The translations under genes and the position numbers were made by a program. Source: Clostridium sp. (GTDB lineage Bacteria; Bacteroidota; Bacteroidia; Bacteroidales; Bacteroidaceae). Taken from it: a DNA stretch of 48,810 nucleotides. Under the pieces are notes generated by a model, which was not told where the DNA came from, searched no databases, and saw only the letters and a program-made list of their open reading frames with translations. The stretch covers positions 66,247 to 115,056 of the forward strand of contig JAMPGY010000006.1 in NCBI GenBank assembly GCA_023663705.1, given 5' to 3'. Positions 9,767 through 17,942 of the stretch are shown here, one piece after another (position 1 is the stretch's first letter; each line of letters opens with the position of its first letter).

Positions 9767-9797
9767 CAAAGATAGTATAAAAAGCGTTAGCGACCAA
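9767..9797 (-). promoter_or_regulatory. Promoter of the susC operon
   Basis: Read on the minus strand, the -7 box is TATCTTTG (9767-9774) and a -33-like TTGG lies at 9794-9797, 19 nt upstream. This matches the Bacteroides primary sigma consensus (TAnnTTTG with TTTG/TTG). It leaves a 5' leader of roughly 75 nt before the susC ATG. Confidence 0.7.
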
Positions 9798-9921
9798 TAC
9801 TTGAAAGCAGGTAATTCGCTAACCGTGCGGTATGTGATGGGGGATCGGAGCCGATGAATCCGGTATTCTTCACCGAATAGGTATACAGGTGGCTTGTGTG
9901 TACGTCTGTAATCCACATATT
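9798..9921. other. Intergenic stretch with no feature seen
   Basis: Between the susC promoter and the MscS terminator I see no convincing ORF, repeat or structured RNA. Short ORFs here overlap the terminator hairpin and have no protein-like composition. Confidence 0.5.
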
Positions 9922-9961
9922 AAAAAAAGTTTCTGCACATGGAAAAATTATGTGCAGAAAC
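9922..9961 (-). terminator. Rho-independent terminator after the MscS gene
   Basis: A perfect 12-bp inverted repeat (GTTTCTGCACAT at 9929-9940 and its complement at 9950-9961) has a 9-nt loop. On the minus strand it is followed by a run of seven T residues (9922-9928). It lies 20 nt beyond the mscS stop codon. Confidence 0.9.
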
Positions 9962-9981
9962 AAGAGTGTCTTTTCTTCAAA

Positions 9982-10881
9982 TCAGCTACGCGGAGCTTGT
10001 TCCACTCCGTGTACGGTAAGTTGCGGGAAGGGGAAATCGATACCAGCCCGGTTGAATTCCTCATACACCAGTTTGTTCATGTCGAAAAACACGCCCCAGT
10101 AGTCGGCTTGTGCCACCCATGCCCTCACCAGGATGTTTACACTGCTGTCGGCCAGTGCGCTCACGGCTACAAACGGTTCGGGCTCCGTCAGGATGCGTTT
10201 GTCGGTGGCCATCAGTGTGCGTAGCAAGCGGCTCACCTCATCGGCCGATGTGCCGTAGTCCACCCCAAAGGTCCACTCCACACGGCGTATGTCCTTGCGG
10301 CTGTAGTTGGTGATTACGCCACTGCTCATGGCTCCGTTGGGCACGTAGACAGTCTTGTTGTCTCCGGTGGTGAGGATGGTGTGGAAGATCTGGATCTCGG
10401 CCACCGTTCCGGTGACCCCTTGTCCCTCCACCAGATCGCCCACCTTATAGGGACGGAACAGCAGGATGATGAGTCCGCCGGCCAGATTCTGCAGATTGCC
10501 CGATAAGGCCATACCCACGGCCACACCGGCCGAGGCCAGCAAGGCGGCAAACGAGGTGGTGTTGATGCCCAGAGCGCTCACCACCGAGATGACGAGCAAC
10601 ACCATCAGCAGGATATTTACCAAGCTTTTCAGAAAGGTTTGTATGGTGGTTTCCACATGGCGGCGTTCCAGCATGCCGGCCAGCAGACGGTTGAGAAACG
10701 ACACGATAAACCGTCCTGCGATAAACACGATGACGGCCACCAGGATATTTTTCCCGGCTTCCACACACCAATTCACCATCTGTTCCAATATGGTGTCCAG
10801 CTGACTCTTGTCCAACACTATCTTTTCGGCTTCCTGAGCCACCTTGGCCGCAGTCTGTGCAGCTTCCATCAATTGTATCAT
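9982..10881 (-). CDS. MscS-family small-conductance mechanosensitive channel
   Basis: This 299-residue inner-membrane channel releases solutes on hypo-osmotic shock. It has an N-terminal helix, two transmembrane segments (ILVAVIVFIAGRFIVSFL and ILLMVLLVISVVSALGI) and the pore-lining TM3 with the glycine/alanine pattern ASAGVAVGMALSGNLQNLAGGLIIL. The cytoplasmic beta domain follows (RPYKVGDLVEGQGVTGTV, VPNGAMSSGVITNYS). A longer frame starts with TTG at 10911, but that codon lies inside the -7 promoter box, so I chose the ATG at 10881. The gene is monocistronic, with its own promoter and terminator. Confidence 0.95.
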   Translation of the reverse strand: MIQLMEAAQTAAKVAQEAEKIVLDKSQLDTILEQMVNWCVEAGKNILVAVIVFIAGRFIVSFLNRLLAGMLERRHVETTIQTFLKSLVNILLMVLLVISVVSALGINTTSFAALLASAGVAVGMALSGNLQNLAGGLIILLFRPYKVGDLVEGQGVTGTVAEIQIFHTILTTGDNKTVYVPNGAMSSGVITNYSRKDIRRVEWTFGVDYGTSADEVSRLLRTLMATDKRILTEPEPFVAVSALADSSVNILVRAWVAQADYWGVFFDMNKLVYEEFNRAGIDFPFPQLTVHGVEQAPRS

Positions 10882-10908
10882 GTGTATAAGTTTAGAATAA
10901 TTGAGCGA

Positions 10909-10916
10909 CAAAGGTA
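10909..10916 (-). promoter_or_regulatory. -7 box of the MscS gene promoter
   Basis: TACCTTTG on the minus strand matches TAnnTTTG. It overlaps the alternative TTG start codon and thereby decides in favour of the downstream ATG. No clear -33 element is seen. Confidence 0.6.
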
Positions 10917-11052
10917 GTGAAAAGCTGCCGGATTTCGTGTGATGTCTTCAAAATCTTGTTTTTTGTGTAATGCTGCCGACAAATCAAATCTGATAAAAGA
11001 ATGTTGTTTGCATTATTTAACGTTCGGGGGGGGTAATTTTAGCTTTTGTTAT

Positions 11053-11060
11053 TATATTTG
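11053..11060 (+). promoter_or_regulatory. -7 box of the tubulin-like operon promoter
   Basis: TATATTTG matches TAnnTTTG exactly and lies 30 nt before the ATG of the first operon gene. No convincing -33 element lies 19-21 nt upstream. This is the only promoter-like sequence I found before the run of plus-strand genes that ends at 21267. Confidence 0.6.
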
Positions 11061-11090
11061 TCGCTCATAAAATAACGAAAAGCATAAACT

Positions 11091-11711
11091 ATGGGTAATT
11101 TATTAGGGTGGGGCTATCTGACGAATATCCTCGCGTATTCCATCGGCAGCCTGTTGCTGGGTATCGTGCTTACGATTGCGGGCATAGCATTAATGTTTGT
11201 ATTAATCCGTTCGTGGTGGCGCGACAGCACCTTCACCCCGATGAGTTTTCTGGTGGGCGGCATCCTGTTTTTCTTCCTTTCCTATCAGGCTATTCTGCTG
11301 TGTGGGGCAGTGACTATCAAGTCCTATTGCTCGGACTTCGAAGTGGCTGTGGACGAGATGGTGTCCCCGTTGCCCGGTTTTGTGGAAGTGCCGCAGGGGA
11401 TGACCGATCACATTCTGGATGAGGTGATAGAGCGTTGGCCGCTCATCGGCTATTATGTGGGTAGCTATGAATCGTGGGGGCATACCTCCACGGACTATGC
11501 AAAAGCCATGTCCGATGAGAGCCATCGGTTCATGAACTGGTACATCCTGCGCCGCATAGCCTGGAGCCTGGCATTTATCATAATCGGTGCCATGCTGGTC
11601 ATCAAGACCATTTCCCGTAAGTACAACAGCGGCCGTCGGCCGGAACGGGTGGTGTCCAACCGCCCGCAGGCTCCCTCGCGCGACCATCGTCCGCACGTGA
11701 GGAGAAGATAG
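11091..11711 (+). CDS. Three-helix membrane protein of the tubulin-like operon, unknown function
   Basis: This 206-residue protein matches no family I recognise. It has hydrophobic segments at about residues 17-39 (IGSLLLGIVLTIAGIALMFVL), 52-77 (SFLVGGILFFFLSYQAILL) and 152-173 (ILRRIAWSLAFIIIGAMLVI). A soluble loop of about 75 residues lies between the second and third, and the tail after residue 176 is very basic and Arg-rich (GRRPER, DHRPHVRRR). The tail probably faces the cytoplasm, where it could meet nucleic acid, lipid headgroups or the acidic tubulin-like protein. It is the first gene of the operon, 82 nt before the tubulin-like gene. A membrane anchor for the polymer is an inference from context. 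Confidence 0.8.
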   Translation: MGNLLGWGYLTNILAYSIGSLLLGIVLTIAGIALMFVLIRSWWRDSTFTPMSFLVGGILFFFLSYQAILLCGAVTIKSYCSDFEVAVDEMVSPLPGFVEVPQGMTDHILDEVIERWPLIGYYVGSYESWGHTSTDYAKAMSDESHRFMNWYILRRIAWSLAFIIIGAMLVIKTISRKYNSGRRPERVVSNRPQAPSRDHRPHVRRR

Positions 11712-11793
11712 TCCATTCGCGGATTCCACAGACGGAGTGAGGATTCGCAGATGTATTGCAATCAACGAATATACATATATATAAAAAAACGAT

Positions 11794-14700
11794 ATGACAA
11801 CACCGAATTTTTCAGTCAGCAATCATATATTGGTGGGACTGGGCGGAACGGGTGGAAAGATACTCCGCGCGTTCAAGATGAGAATGTTTGAGGAGTTTCC
11901 CACGCAGGACGAACGTAAGAAACTTCCGGTTTCCTTGCTGTATGTGGACTCTACGGATGAGATGATGCCCAAAGACGGTAAACCGCGCCCGGATTTCCGT
12001 GTGATGGGGCAGGACGCGTCTTTCACCAACAATGAATTCCTTAATATCAAGGCTGTAGATGTAGAACATATCCTCGACCATATCGGCAATTATCCTTCGG
12101 TGAAGGGAATTGTGAGCAATGTGTCGGTCGTGAAATCGGCAATCGGTTCTTTGGGGCAGGCTGCCGGACAGAAACGCCGCGCCGGCCGTTTGCTTTTTGC
12201 CGCCAATGCTGTGGGCTATGTCAACAGTCTTCGTGATGCTTATGCCCGTTGCGAGGGTGTGTCGGGCGACTCCAGCCATCTGAATATCCATATTTTTGCC
12301 GGTCTGTGTGGTGGAACAGGTTCTGGATCTATCATTGACGTTGTGGTGCAGAGTCGTAAGACATTCCCTGATGCCAAGATTTCCGTTTATGCCATGATAC
12401 CGGAGATGAATTTGCCCAAGAGCGATATGGATCAGGGACGTTACTATCAAAATGGTTATGCGGCACTCAATGAGTTGAATGCTTTGCAGGTGGGACGCTG
12501 GAATCCGCAGGATGTGACCGGTGGAGGTGAGGCGCGTCTGTATTCTGACCGTACGAAGGGAGTTGCCGATGGACTTACCGTATATAGTAACGTGAACGAA
12601 AATGGCTTAACCATCAATTCACTTACAGAGTTGCCCAAGATTGTGAGCGACTACCTGTTTGCCCGCATTTTCTTTGTGAGCGAGGAGGATGCGGTGAACG
12701 GAGACATTATTCGTTCTTACAATTTTGAGAATATGGACGACTTTGCCTTGGAGTATGATGAGGCGGCCAACCCCGATGCACAAGGCCGTATACCGGTAGC
12801 TCGTACAAAGAAAGTCAATTCCTTCGGCATCAAACGTGTGATGTATCCGGAACTGCGTGTGCTGAAACACATCACCTACACGGTGGGCGAGAGTGTGCTC
12901 TACCAGTTCAAATACAACAACTGGCGCGAGAACCAAGGTTTCGTAAACGAGGAACGCAACAAGGACTACCGCAAGGAGTATCTCAACGACGACAACCTGT
13001 CTAAATGGATGCTCGACCTGAAACACCTGACGCTCGACCAGAAGATATTGGCATCGGACTCCGATTACGCCACCTTCAACGACTATTGGCACGACAAGGC
13101 CATCATGTATGCCGAGGATGCCAAGAAGGCCGATTGTCCTCTCAATGAATTGGACAATATTATGAGCGAGTTCTTCGAGAATCACTTCCGCGAGGAAGGT
13201 GTGCTGAAGTTTTTTGCCGGCAAGGAGCGTGTCATCCCCGAACTGTCGCGCGAGATACGCCACAAGGTGGAGAACGAACTGTTCGACAAATGGAAGGTGG
13301 GCGACGTGTCCATTGTGGAGCTGCAGAAGGTGTCCAAACTGTTGCTGGAACGCATCGGCGAGATACGTACGGAGATAGAAGCGGCCTGTAAGGAAGAAGA
13401 CGAGAACTATAAGGCCTACGACCTGGACCGTAGCGACAACGTGGCCGAATGGAGCCGCCTGGGCATCCTGCAGCGTATGGTGGGTGCCGGTGCGCGCCGC
13501 TATGCCGACCATCAGGAAATCCTGACCGACTACTACACCTCCAAAACCCGGGTGATAGCACTCGACTTTGCCCGCAAACTGGCCGCCAAGGTGCTTATGG
13601 AACTGGGTAAGATGGATGCTGACATCTCAGCCTTCGCACAGAAAATCAACGAGGCGTTGGACGAGACCGAACGCCTGGTGACCGCCCAGCGCAAGGTGAA
13701 CAAGGGGCTTGAAGACATGAAAGGCGCCATCGTGGAGGTGAGCGAAGACGAGGTGATGTGCGAGTTTGAAACCGAACTGAAGGTAGATAAGATAGACATG
13801 CCTAATATTGCCCGTCAGATACGCGAGACCATTCTGCCGCAGGGCGACTTCGTGAACTTCGGACGTCTGGCAACCGATATCAGTCTGGACGATATCACGG
13901 ATGCTTTCGACATCACGCTGTCCAAGATAGTGAGAGAAAAACACGATGAGAAAGCCGAGAGCGACAAGAAAGTGCTCGGCCTGAACATCCTGACCCAACT
14001 GCAGCAGAAACTGCGCACAGACGATGAAATCAAGGCGTTTGCCTCCAAGATAGTCACCCAAAGCGGTGTGTATCTGAAACTCAATAACGACCAGATTCAG
14101 CTCCACCTGCGTAACAACGAGGGCAACTTGAGCCCCACCAATCCGGCCAGTATCAATAAAAAGGCCATATTGGTATCTATTCCTTCACCGGATGAGAACG
14201 AAGGCTTGAAAAAGTTTGCCGATAAACTGGAGGAGGCGTTCAAGAATTCGTTCAACCAGAGTACGGCCCGCACAAATATTACCGTCAACCGGAAGAGCCC
14301 GCGCAAGGACGAGCTTTCCATCATCACGGTATCTTATTGCTTCCCCGTGCGTGCCATCGAATGGATGGCGCCGTACAAAGAACGTTACGAACGCTTCCTT
14401 CACACCGGCAATCCTGCCACAGACACCGGCAACGCCATCCTACTCCATAGCGAGGGAGACGGCAGCCAATTGCCCTCGCTCTTTGCGGTGGATAATGCCG
14501 AGGAAATAGCACGCGCCGCTGCCGAAAAAGCTGCTGCCGAGGTGCAGGCACAGGCCATGGCCGGAGCACAGATCTACGGGCAGCCGATGCCCGGAATGGG
14601 CGGTGCGCAGCCCTATGCACAGCCGCTGGGCGGGCAACCTTATGGACAACCTATGGCTCAGCCTATGGGTGCTATGCACGGTGCCCAGCCGATGGGTGGA

Positions 14701-15012
14701 GCCGCCGTTCCGCCTCCGATGCCCGGTGCTCCCGTGCCTCCGCCTCCCGTAGCCCCCGTTGAACCGGAGATACAGCTCTTCATGTCGGTGGCCGGACAGC
14801 AATACGGACCGTATAACAGAGAAGTCTGCCGGCAGATGGTGACGAACGGACAATTGACTCCGCAGACGGTGGTGTGGATGGAAGGACTGCCCGCCTGGAC
14901 TCCTGCCGGACAGGTGCCGGCACTGTTGTCGCTGTTTGCGCCTCCCGCCGCTGTGCCGGGCATGCCCCCGATGCCGCCGATGGGCGGGCCTACGCCTCCC
15001 CCGATGATGTAA
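11794..15012 (+). CDS. Tubulin/FtsZ-superfamily protein with C-terminal GYF_2-like domain
   Basis: This 1072-residue cytoplasmic protein starts with a glycine-rich nucleotide loop (ILVGLGGTGGKILRAF, residues 12-27). It has the tubulin/FtsZ G-box GGTGSGS at 173-179, followed by a Rossmann-like strand (ISVYAMIPE). It resembles the Pfam family 'Tubulin like' (Tubulin_2). Residues about 300-900 are mainly helical with coiled-coil-like stretches (EIRTEIEAACKEEDE; NEALDETERLVTAQRK). Residues about 902-923 are Ala/Glu-rich, and 924-989 form a Pro/Gly/Gln/Met-rich linker with repeated GQPM and AQPM. Residues about 992-1045 look like a GYF_2 domain (QYGPYNREVCRQMVTNGQL, VWMEGLPAW), ahead of a Pro/Met-rich tail. 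GTP binding and polymer formation are inferred from the motif. Confidence 0.88.
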   Translation: MTTPNFSVSNHILVGLGGTGGKILRAFKMRMFEEFPTQDERKKLPVSLLYVDSTDEMMPKDGKPRPDFRVMGQDASFTNNEFLNIKAVDVEHILDHIGNYPSVKGIVSNVSVVKSAIGSLGQAAGQKRRAGRLLFAANAVGYVNSLRDAYARCEGVSGDSSHLNIHIFAGLCGGTGSGSIIDVVVQSRKTFPDAKISVYAMIPEMNLPKSDMDQGRYYQNGYAALNELNALQVGRWNPQDVTGGGEARLYSDRTKGVADGLTVYSNVNENGLTINSLTELPKIVSDYLFARIFFVSEEDAVNGDIIRSYNFENMDDFALEYDEAANPDAQGRIPVARTKKVNSFGIKRVMYPELRVLKHITYTVGESVLYQFKYNNWRENQGFVNEERNKDYRKEYLNDDNLSKWMLDLKHLTLDQKILASDSDYATFNDYWHDKAIMYAEDAKKADCPLNELDNIMSEFFENHFREEGVLKFFAGKERVIPELSREIRHKVENELFDKWKVGDVSIVELQKVSKLLLERIGEIRTEIEAACKEEDENYKAYDLDRSDNVAEWSRLGILQRMVGAGARRYADHQEILTDYYTSKTRVIALDFARKLAAKVLMELGKMDADISAFAQKINEALDETERLVTAQRKVNKGLEDMKGAIVEVSEDEVMCEFETELKVDKIDMPNIARQIRETILPQGDFVNFGRLATDISLDDITDAFDITLSKIVREKHDEKAESDKKVLGLNILTQLQQKLRTDDEIKAFASKIVTQSGVYLKLNNDQIQLHLRNNEGNLSPTNPASINKKAILVSIPSPDENEGLKKFADKLEEAFKNSFNQSTARTNITVNRKSPRKDELSIITVSYCFPVRAIEWMAPYKERYERFLHTGNPATDTGNAILLHSEGDGSQLPSLFAVDNAEEIARAAAEKAAAEVQAQAMAGAQIYGQPMPGMGGAQPYAQPLGGQPYGQPMAQPMGAMHGAQPMGGAAVPPPMPGAPVPPPPVAPVEPEIQLFMSVAGQQYGPYNREVCRQMVTNGQLTPQTVVWMEGLPAWTPAGQVPALLSLFAPPAAVPGMPPMPPMGGPTPPPMM

Positions 15013-15056
15013 TCTCTATGTATAATTCTATAATGTAAATACAAAAAAAAAGAAAT

Positions 15057-15923
15057 ATGGCAAGCTCAAATCGTTCGGAACGTGTACGTTTCAGATATGG
15101 AATCTGTCTGAATGACAGTTGTGAGAAGTGTAAATCCAAAGAGGTGCAGCAGATTAGTGCCCGTAAGGAATTTGTCTGTACCGATTGCGGCAAAGCGTTG
15201 CGCGAGTGCCCGCCTCCCCGGTCGTTCTGGGACAAGAACGGAAAACTGGTGGTTGGAGCGGTGGTGGTAGCGGTGGCTGCCGTGGTGGCCGGTGTGATGC
15301 TGCTGCCGGGTGGTGACAAGCACACAGAACCCGTAGAACAGGTAGACTCGTTGAAAAACATCAAATCGGAAGAGGACGGCATGGAGGTGAGCGAAGTAAA
15401 CGTGACGAAGATGGCGTTTATGGAGAAAGAGGCCGATATGCAGCTGAAACCCGGAGAAGAAAAGCAACTCAATGTCGACTGCACGCCCGGAAATGCCAAC
15501 GAATCCCTGACTTGGACGTCATCGGATAAGGCCGTGGCCACTGTGGACGAGAGTGGACGGGTGAAGGCCGTGAAGGCCGGAACAACCACGGTGACTGCCG
15601 TGGCCTCGCGCTCCAAAACGTCTGTTTCGCTGAAGGTGACGGTGAAGGAGGAGGCCAGGAAGACGGGCAATACCGGTGGCGGCGGTTCGGTGAAGAATGG
15701 ACAAGGTCACCTGGAACTGGGGTATGCCTCGTACGACGGCGATATTCAGAACGGGCAGCCTCACGGTAACGGAACCATCGTTTATAAGTCATCCCGCAAG
15801 ATTCTTCCCTCGAAGGATTATGTGGCTTCGCCGGGCGAACGCGTGGTGGGCAACTTTGCCAACGGAGTGTTACGTATGGGAACGTGGTATAAGAACGACG
15901 GTAACCAAATCGTTGTGAAGTGA
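15057..15923 (+). CDS. Zinc-ribbon / TM / Ig-like / MORN protein
   Basis: This 288-residue protein has an unusual domain order. The N-terminal cytoplasmic zinc ribbon contains Cys22-x2-Cys25 and Cys41-x2-Cys44, with further Cys17 and Cys51. A single transmembrane helix (about 63-83, LVVGAVVVAVAAVVAGVMLL) follows, then a bacterial Ig-like Big_2 domain (about 113-197; LKPGEEKQLNVDCTP, WTSSDKAVATVDESGRVKAV). It ends in a MORN-like region (about 217-288; YDGDIQNGQPHGNGTIVY). The single helix would place the zinc ribbon on the tubulin side and the Ig/MORN part in the periplasm, so it could link the two compartments. It starts 44 nt after the tubulin-like gene; its stop overlaps the next start as TGATG. 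Confidence 0.88.
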   Translation: MASSNRSERVRFRYGICLNDSCEKCKSKEVQQISARKEFVCTDCGKALRECPPPRSFWDKNGKLVVGAVVVAVAAVVAGVMLLPGGDKHTEPVEQVDSLKNIKSEEDGMEVSEVNVTKMAFMEKEADMQLKPGEEKQLNVDCTPGNANESLTWTSSDKAVATVDESGRVKAVKAGTTTVTAVASRSKTSVSLKVTVKEEARKTGNTGGGGSVKNGQGHLELGYASYDGDIQNGQPHGNGTIVYKSSRKILPSKDYVASPGERVVGNFANGVLRMGTWYKNDGNQIVVK

Positions 15924-17038
15924 TGTGCGGACGAGTGCTATACGGCTTGTGGACGGCAGCTCTGTTGTGGGGTTGCCTTCTCCCGGCTGTGGCGGCACCT
16001 GTGCGCTTTGCCACCGAACGGTTGAGAGACATGGCCGCTGTCATGCAGCTGGCCGGACTGGACACATTGTCTCCCGCTTCGGACTACCGGAGCGGATATG
16101 CCTATAATGGCCGGCCTCTGCATGTGGTGACTAATGCCTGGGGTGAGGTGTCGCACATCGGTTACCGCCTGTTCGACCCCGCTCTGAGCGTGGTGCAGCC
16201 CTCGCCGGTTTATCATTTTGTGGAGCGCTATGCCCTGGAGTTGGATTTGCCGTCGGAATACGGACGTTCACTCCGGTTGGAGCGCGACCAGGTGCATGTG
16301 AAAGGGGATTGGGGGCTACTGTCGCGCCTGGACGGAAGCGAGGAATTTGTGATTGATTGCCGCCCTTATGTCAAATATCGTCTCTGTTGGACACGGGATG
16401 GAAAGGAATTGCTGTCCATGTCGTTCAATATGGAGTGTCAGTTGCTGACGGGCTGCAATGCCAAGGAACAGGAAAGCAATCTGTTGCGTGATTTGAAGCG
16501 GACAGCCCCCTACGATGTGGTATTGCCCGGACGGCAGGAAGGTGGAGAACTGACTGTGGCGGAAGATTTCTATATCCGGCACGGTAGCAACTACATGAAC
16601 GACCGCACGCGCAACGACCTCTATTTTATGTGGAAAGAGAACGGATGGACATTGGTGGAGGATGCAGCTCATCCCTTGCAGTCGGTTGTCAATACGCTGC
16701 TGACGGGACAAACCGAACGGAATCCGCAAGTGGTGCTCACGCTGGACAAATATGGGCATGAGACCGAAAACCTGAAAATCAGTTGGAAACAATGGGTAGC
16801 CTTCTGCCGGGCAGAAGGATGTGAACTCTATTTCGGCATAAAAGACCGGACGGAGGACACCATAAGCGGAACCGTGTTTGCCGCAAACGACAAAATGGGT
16901 TACAACCATATGGTAAACGTCACCTTCCCGTTGTCGTTGTTGGAAAACGGCGACGGACAGCTGACGGGGCGGATGTATGCCTATATCCCTCTGCACAATG
17001 TGTCGGAAAAGTATTTCAAGTTTGACTATAAAAAGTAG
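15923..17038 (+). CDS. Exported protein of unknown function (tubulin-like operon)
   Basis: This 371-residue protein begins with a signal peptide (VLYGLWTAALLWGCLLPAVAA) and has no further membrane segment. No family is recognised. The mature part is mixed alpha/beta with many aromatic residues, and Cys residues at several places could form disulphides in the periplasm. I chose the ATG at 15923, which overlaps the preceding stop as TGATG, over a GTG at 15920; the overlap implies translational coupling to the zinc-ribbon protein. Its stop lies one base before the next start. The tight packing is the main reason to assign it to the tubulin-like system. Confidence 0.75.
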   Translation: MCGRVLYGLWTAALLWGCLLPAVAAPVRFATERLRDMAAVMQLAGLDTLSPASDYRSGYAYNGRPLHVVTNAWGEVSHIGYRLFDPALSVVQPSPVYHFVERYALELDLPSEYGRSLRLERDQVHVKGDWGLLSRLDGSEEFVIDCRPYVKYRLCWTRDGKELLSMSFNMECQLLTGCNAKEQESNLLRDLKRTAPYDVVLPGRQEGGELTVAEDFYIRHGSNYMNDRTRNDLYFMWKENGWTLVEDAAHPLQSVVNTLLTGQTERNPQVVLTLDKYGHETENLKISWKQWVAFCRAEGCELYFGIKDRTEDTISGTVFAANDKMGYNHMVNVTFPLSLLENGDGQLTGRMYAYIPLHNVSEKYFKFDYKK

Positions 17039-17039
17039 T

Positions 17040-17924
17040 ATGATGAAAAAAATAGGATGCCTGCTGTTGGTTTGTGCCTGTGTTGTATGCGTATGGGCGC
17101 AGGACGATACCGCCGCCCGGAAAAAGGAAATCAACAAGGTGAAAAAGAGCGACCAGTATCTTTACGGCGAGGCCACCATGGCCACGCAGGAAGAAGCGGT
17201 TTCGTTGGCCGAAGAACTGCTCTACGACAATATCAACCGATGGGTGGCCGAACAGAAGAAATTGAGCAAGGCCAACAAAGTAGTGGTGATGAACACCAAA
17301 CAGTTGTGGGGAAACATCGAATTGCCGCGTGGCAATATGTTCCGCGCATTCTACTATGTGAAAAAGGCGGATATCCTGCCGGCGGAAAATACCAATGTGA
17401 TAGAAAAAGGGGAGAGACGGCCTGTGGGGCAAGGAACAAAGGTGGAACCTCTGACAGCAGAAGAACTTTCCGTCAGTCCGGTGGTTGAACAACCGAAGGT
17501 AGACGTGCAGCCGATTGTGACAGAGCAGCCGGTGGTGGCCGAACAGCCGCTGGCAACTGAACCTGTGGTGACAGAGCCGGTGAAACCTGTGCCTGAGGGG
17601 CAGACACCGGCAGTGGTGCCGGCAGCAGCACCCGAAATACCGCAGTGGCCGCCAGTGGTGAACGAAGTGGCCGCCATCACGGACTTCAACAAGTTGCAGG
17701 CCTGTCTGAACCGCTTGAAAGCAGAAGGCAAGGTTACGGATTTCAATAAATATGCTGCTCTGAAAGATAAGAATGCTTATTATCTGATTGTATACAATAA
17801 GGAAGCCAGGATTGAGGCCGTGCTGAGTACTGGACCTTCGCGCCGCAACGTGAAGACCGGGCAGGCCGACGGTGTGGAAAACTATGCCGGTCGCGGTGCC
17901 ATAGGTTTCCGTATTAACGAATAA
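17040..17924 (+). CDS. Exported protein with Pro/Val/Glu-rich linker (tubulin-like operon)
   Basis: This 294-residue protein has a signal peptide (IGCLLLVCACVVCVWAQ), an alpha-helical N-terminal domain to about residue 115 (ATMATQEEAVSLAEELLYDN is reminiscent of LPP20-like domains, weakly), and a linker of about 70 residues. The linker repeats short units such as VVEQP, VVTEP and VVAEQP. A compact C-terminal domain of about 85 residues follows (FNKLQACLNRLKAEGKVTDF). Such linkers often span a distance in the envelope. A longer frame opens at 16977 inside the previous gene, but the signal peptide begins at the ATG at 17040, so that start is used. The next gene starts 18 nt later. Confidence 0.78.
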   Translation: MMKKIGCLLLVCACVVCVWAQDDTAARKKEINKVKKSDQYLYGEATMATQEEAVSLAEELLYDNINRWVAEQKKLSKANKVVVMNTKQLWGNIELPRGNMFRAFYYVKKADILPAENTNVIEKGERRPVGQGTKVEPLTAEELSVSPVVEQPKVDVQPIVTEQPVVAEQPLATEPVVTEPVKPVPEGQTPAVVPAAAPEIPQWPPVVNEVAAITDFNKLQACLNRLKAEGKVTDFNKYAALKDKNAYYLIVYNKEARIEAVLSTGPSRRNVKTGQADGVENYAGRGAIGFRINE

Positions 17925-17942
17925 AATAAAAAAGGGGAAATA

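Noticed and set aside
9889-10224. Small plus-strand ORF starting at 9889
   Set aside because: It runs through the MscS terminator hairpin and antisense into the MscS gene, with no conserved features.
10882-10911. TTG start giving a longer MscS protein
   Set aside because: The codon overlaps the -7 box, so it would not be transcribed as part of the message.
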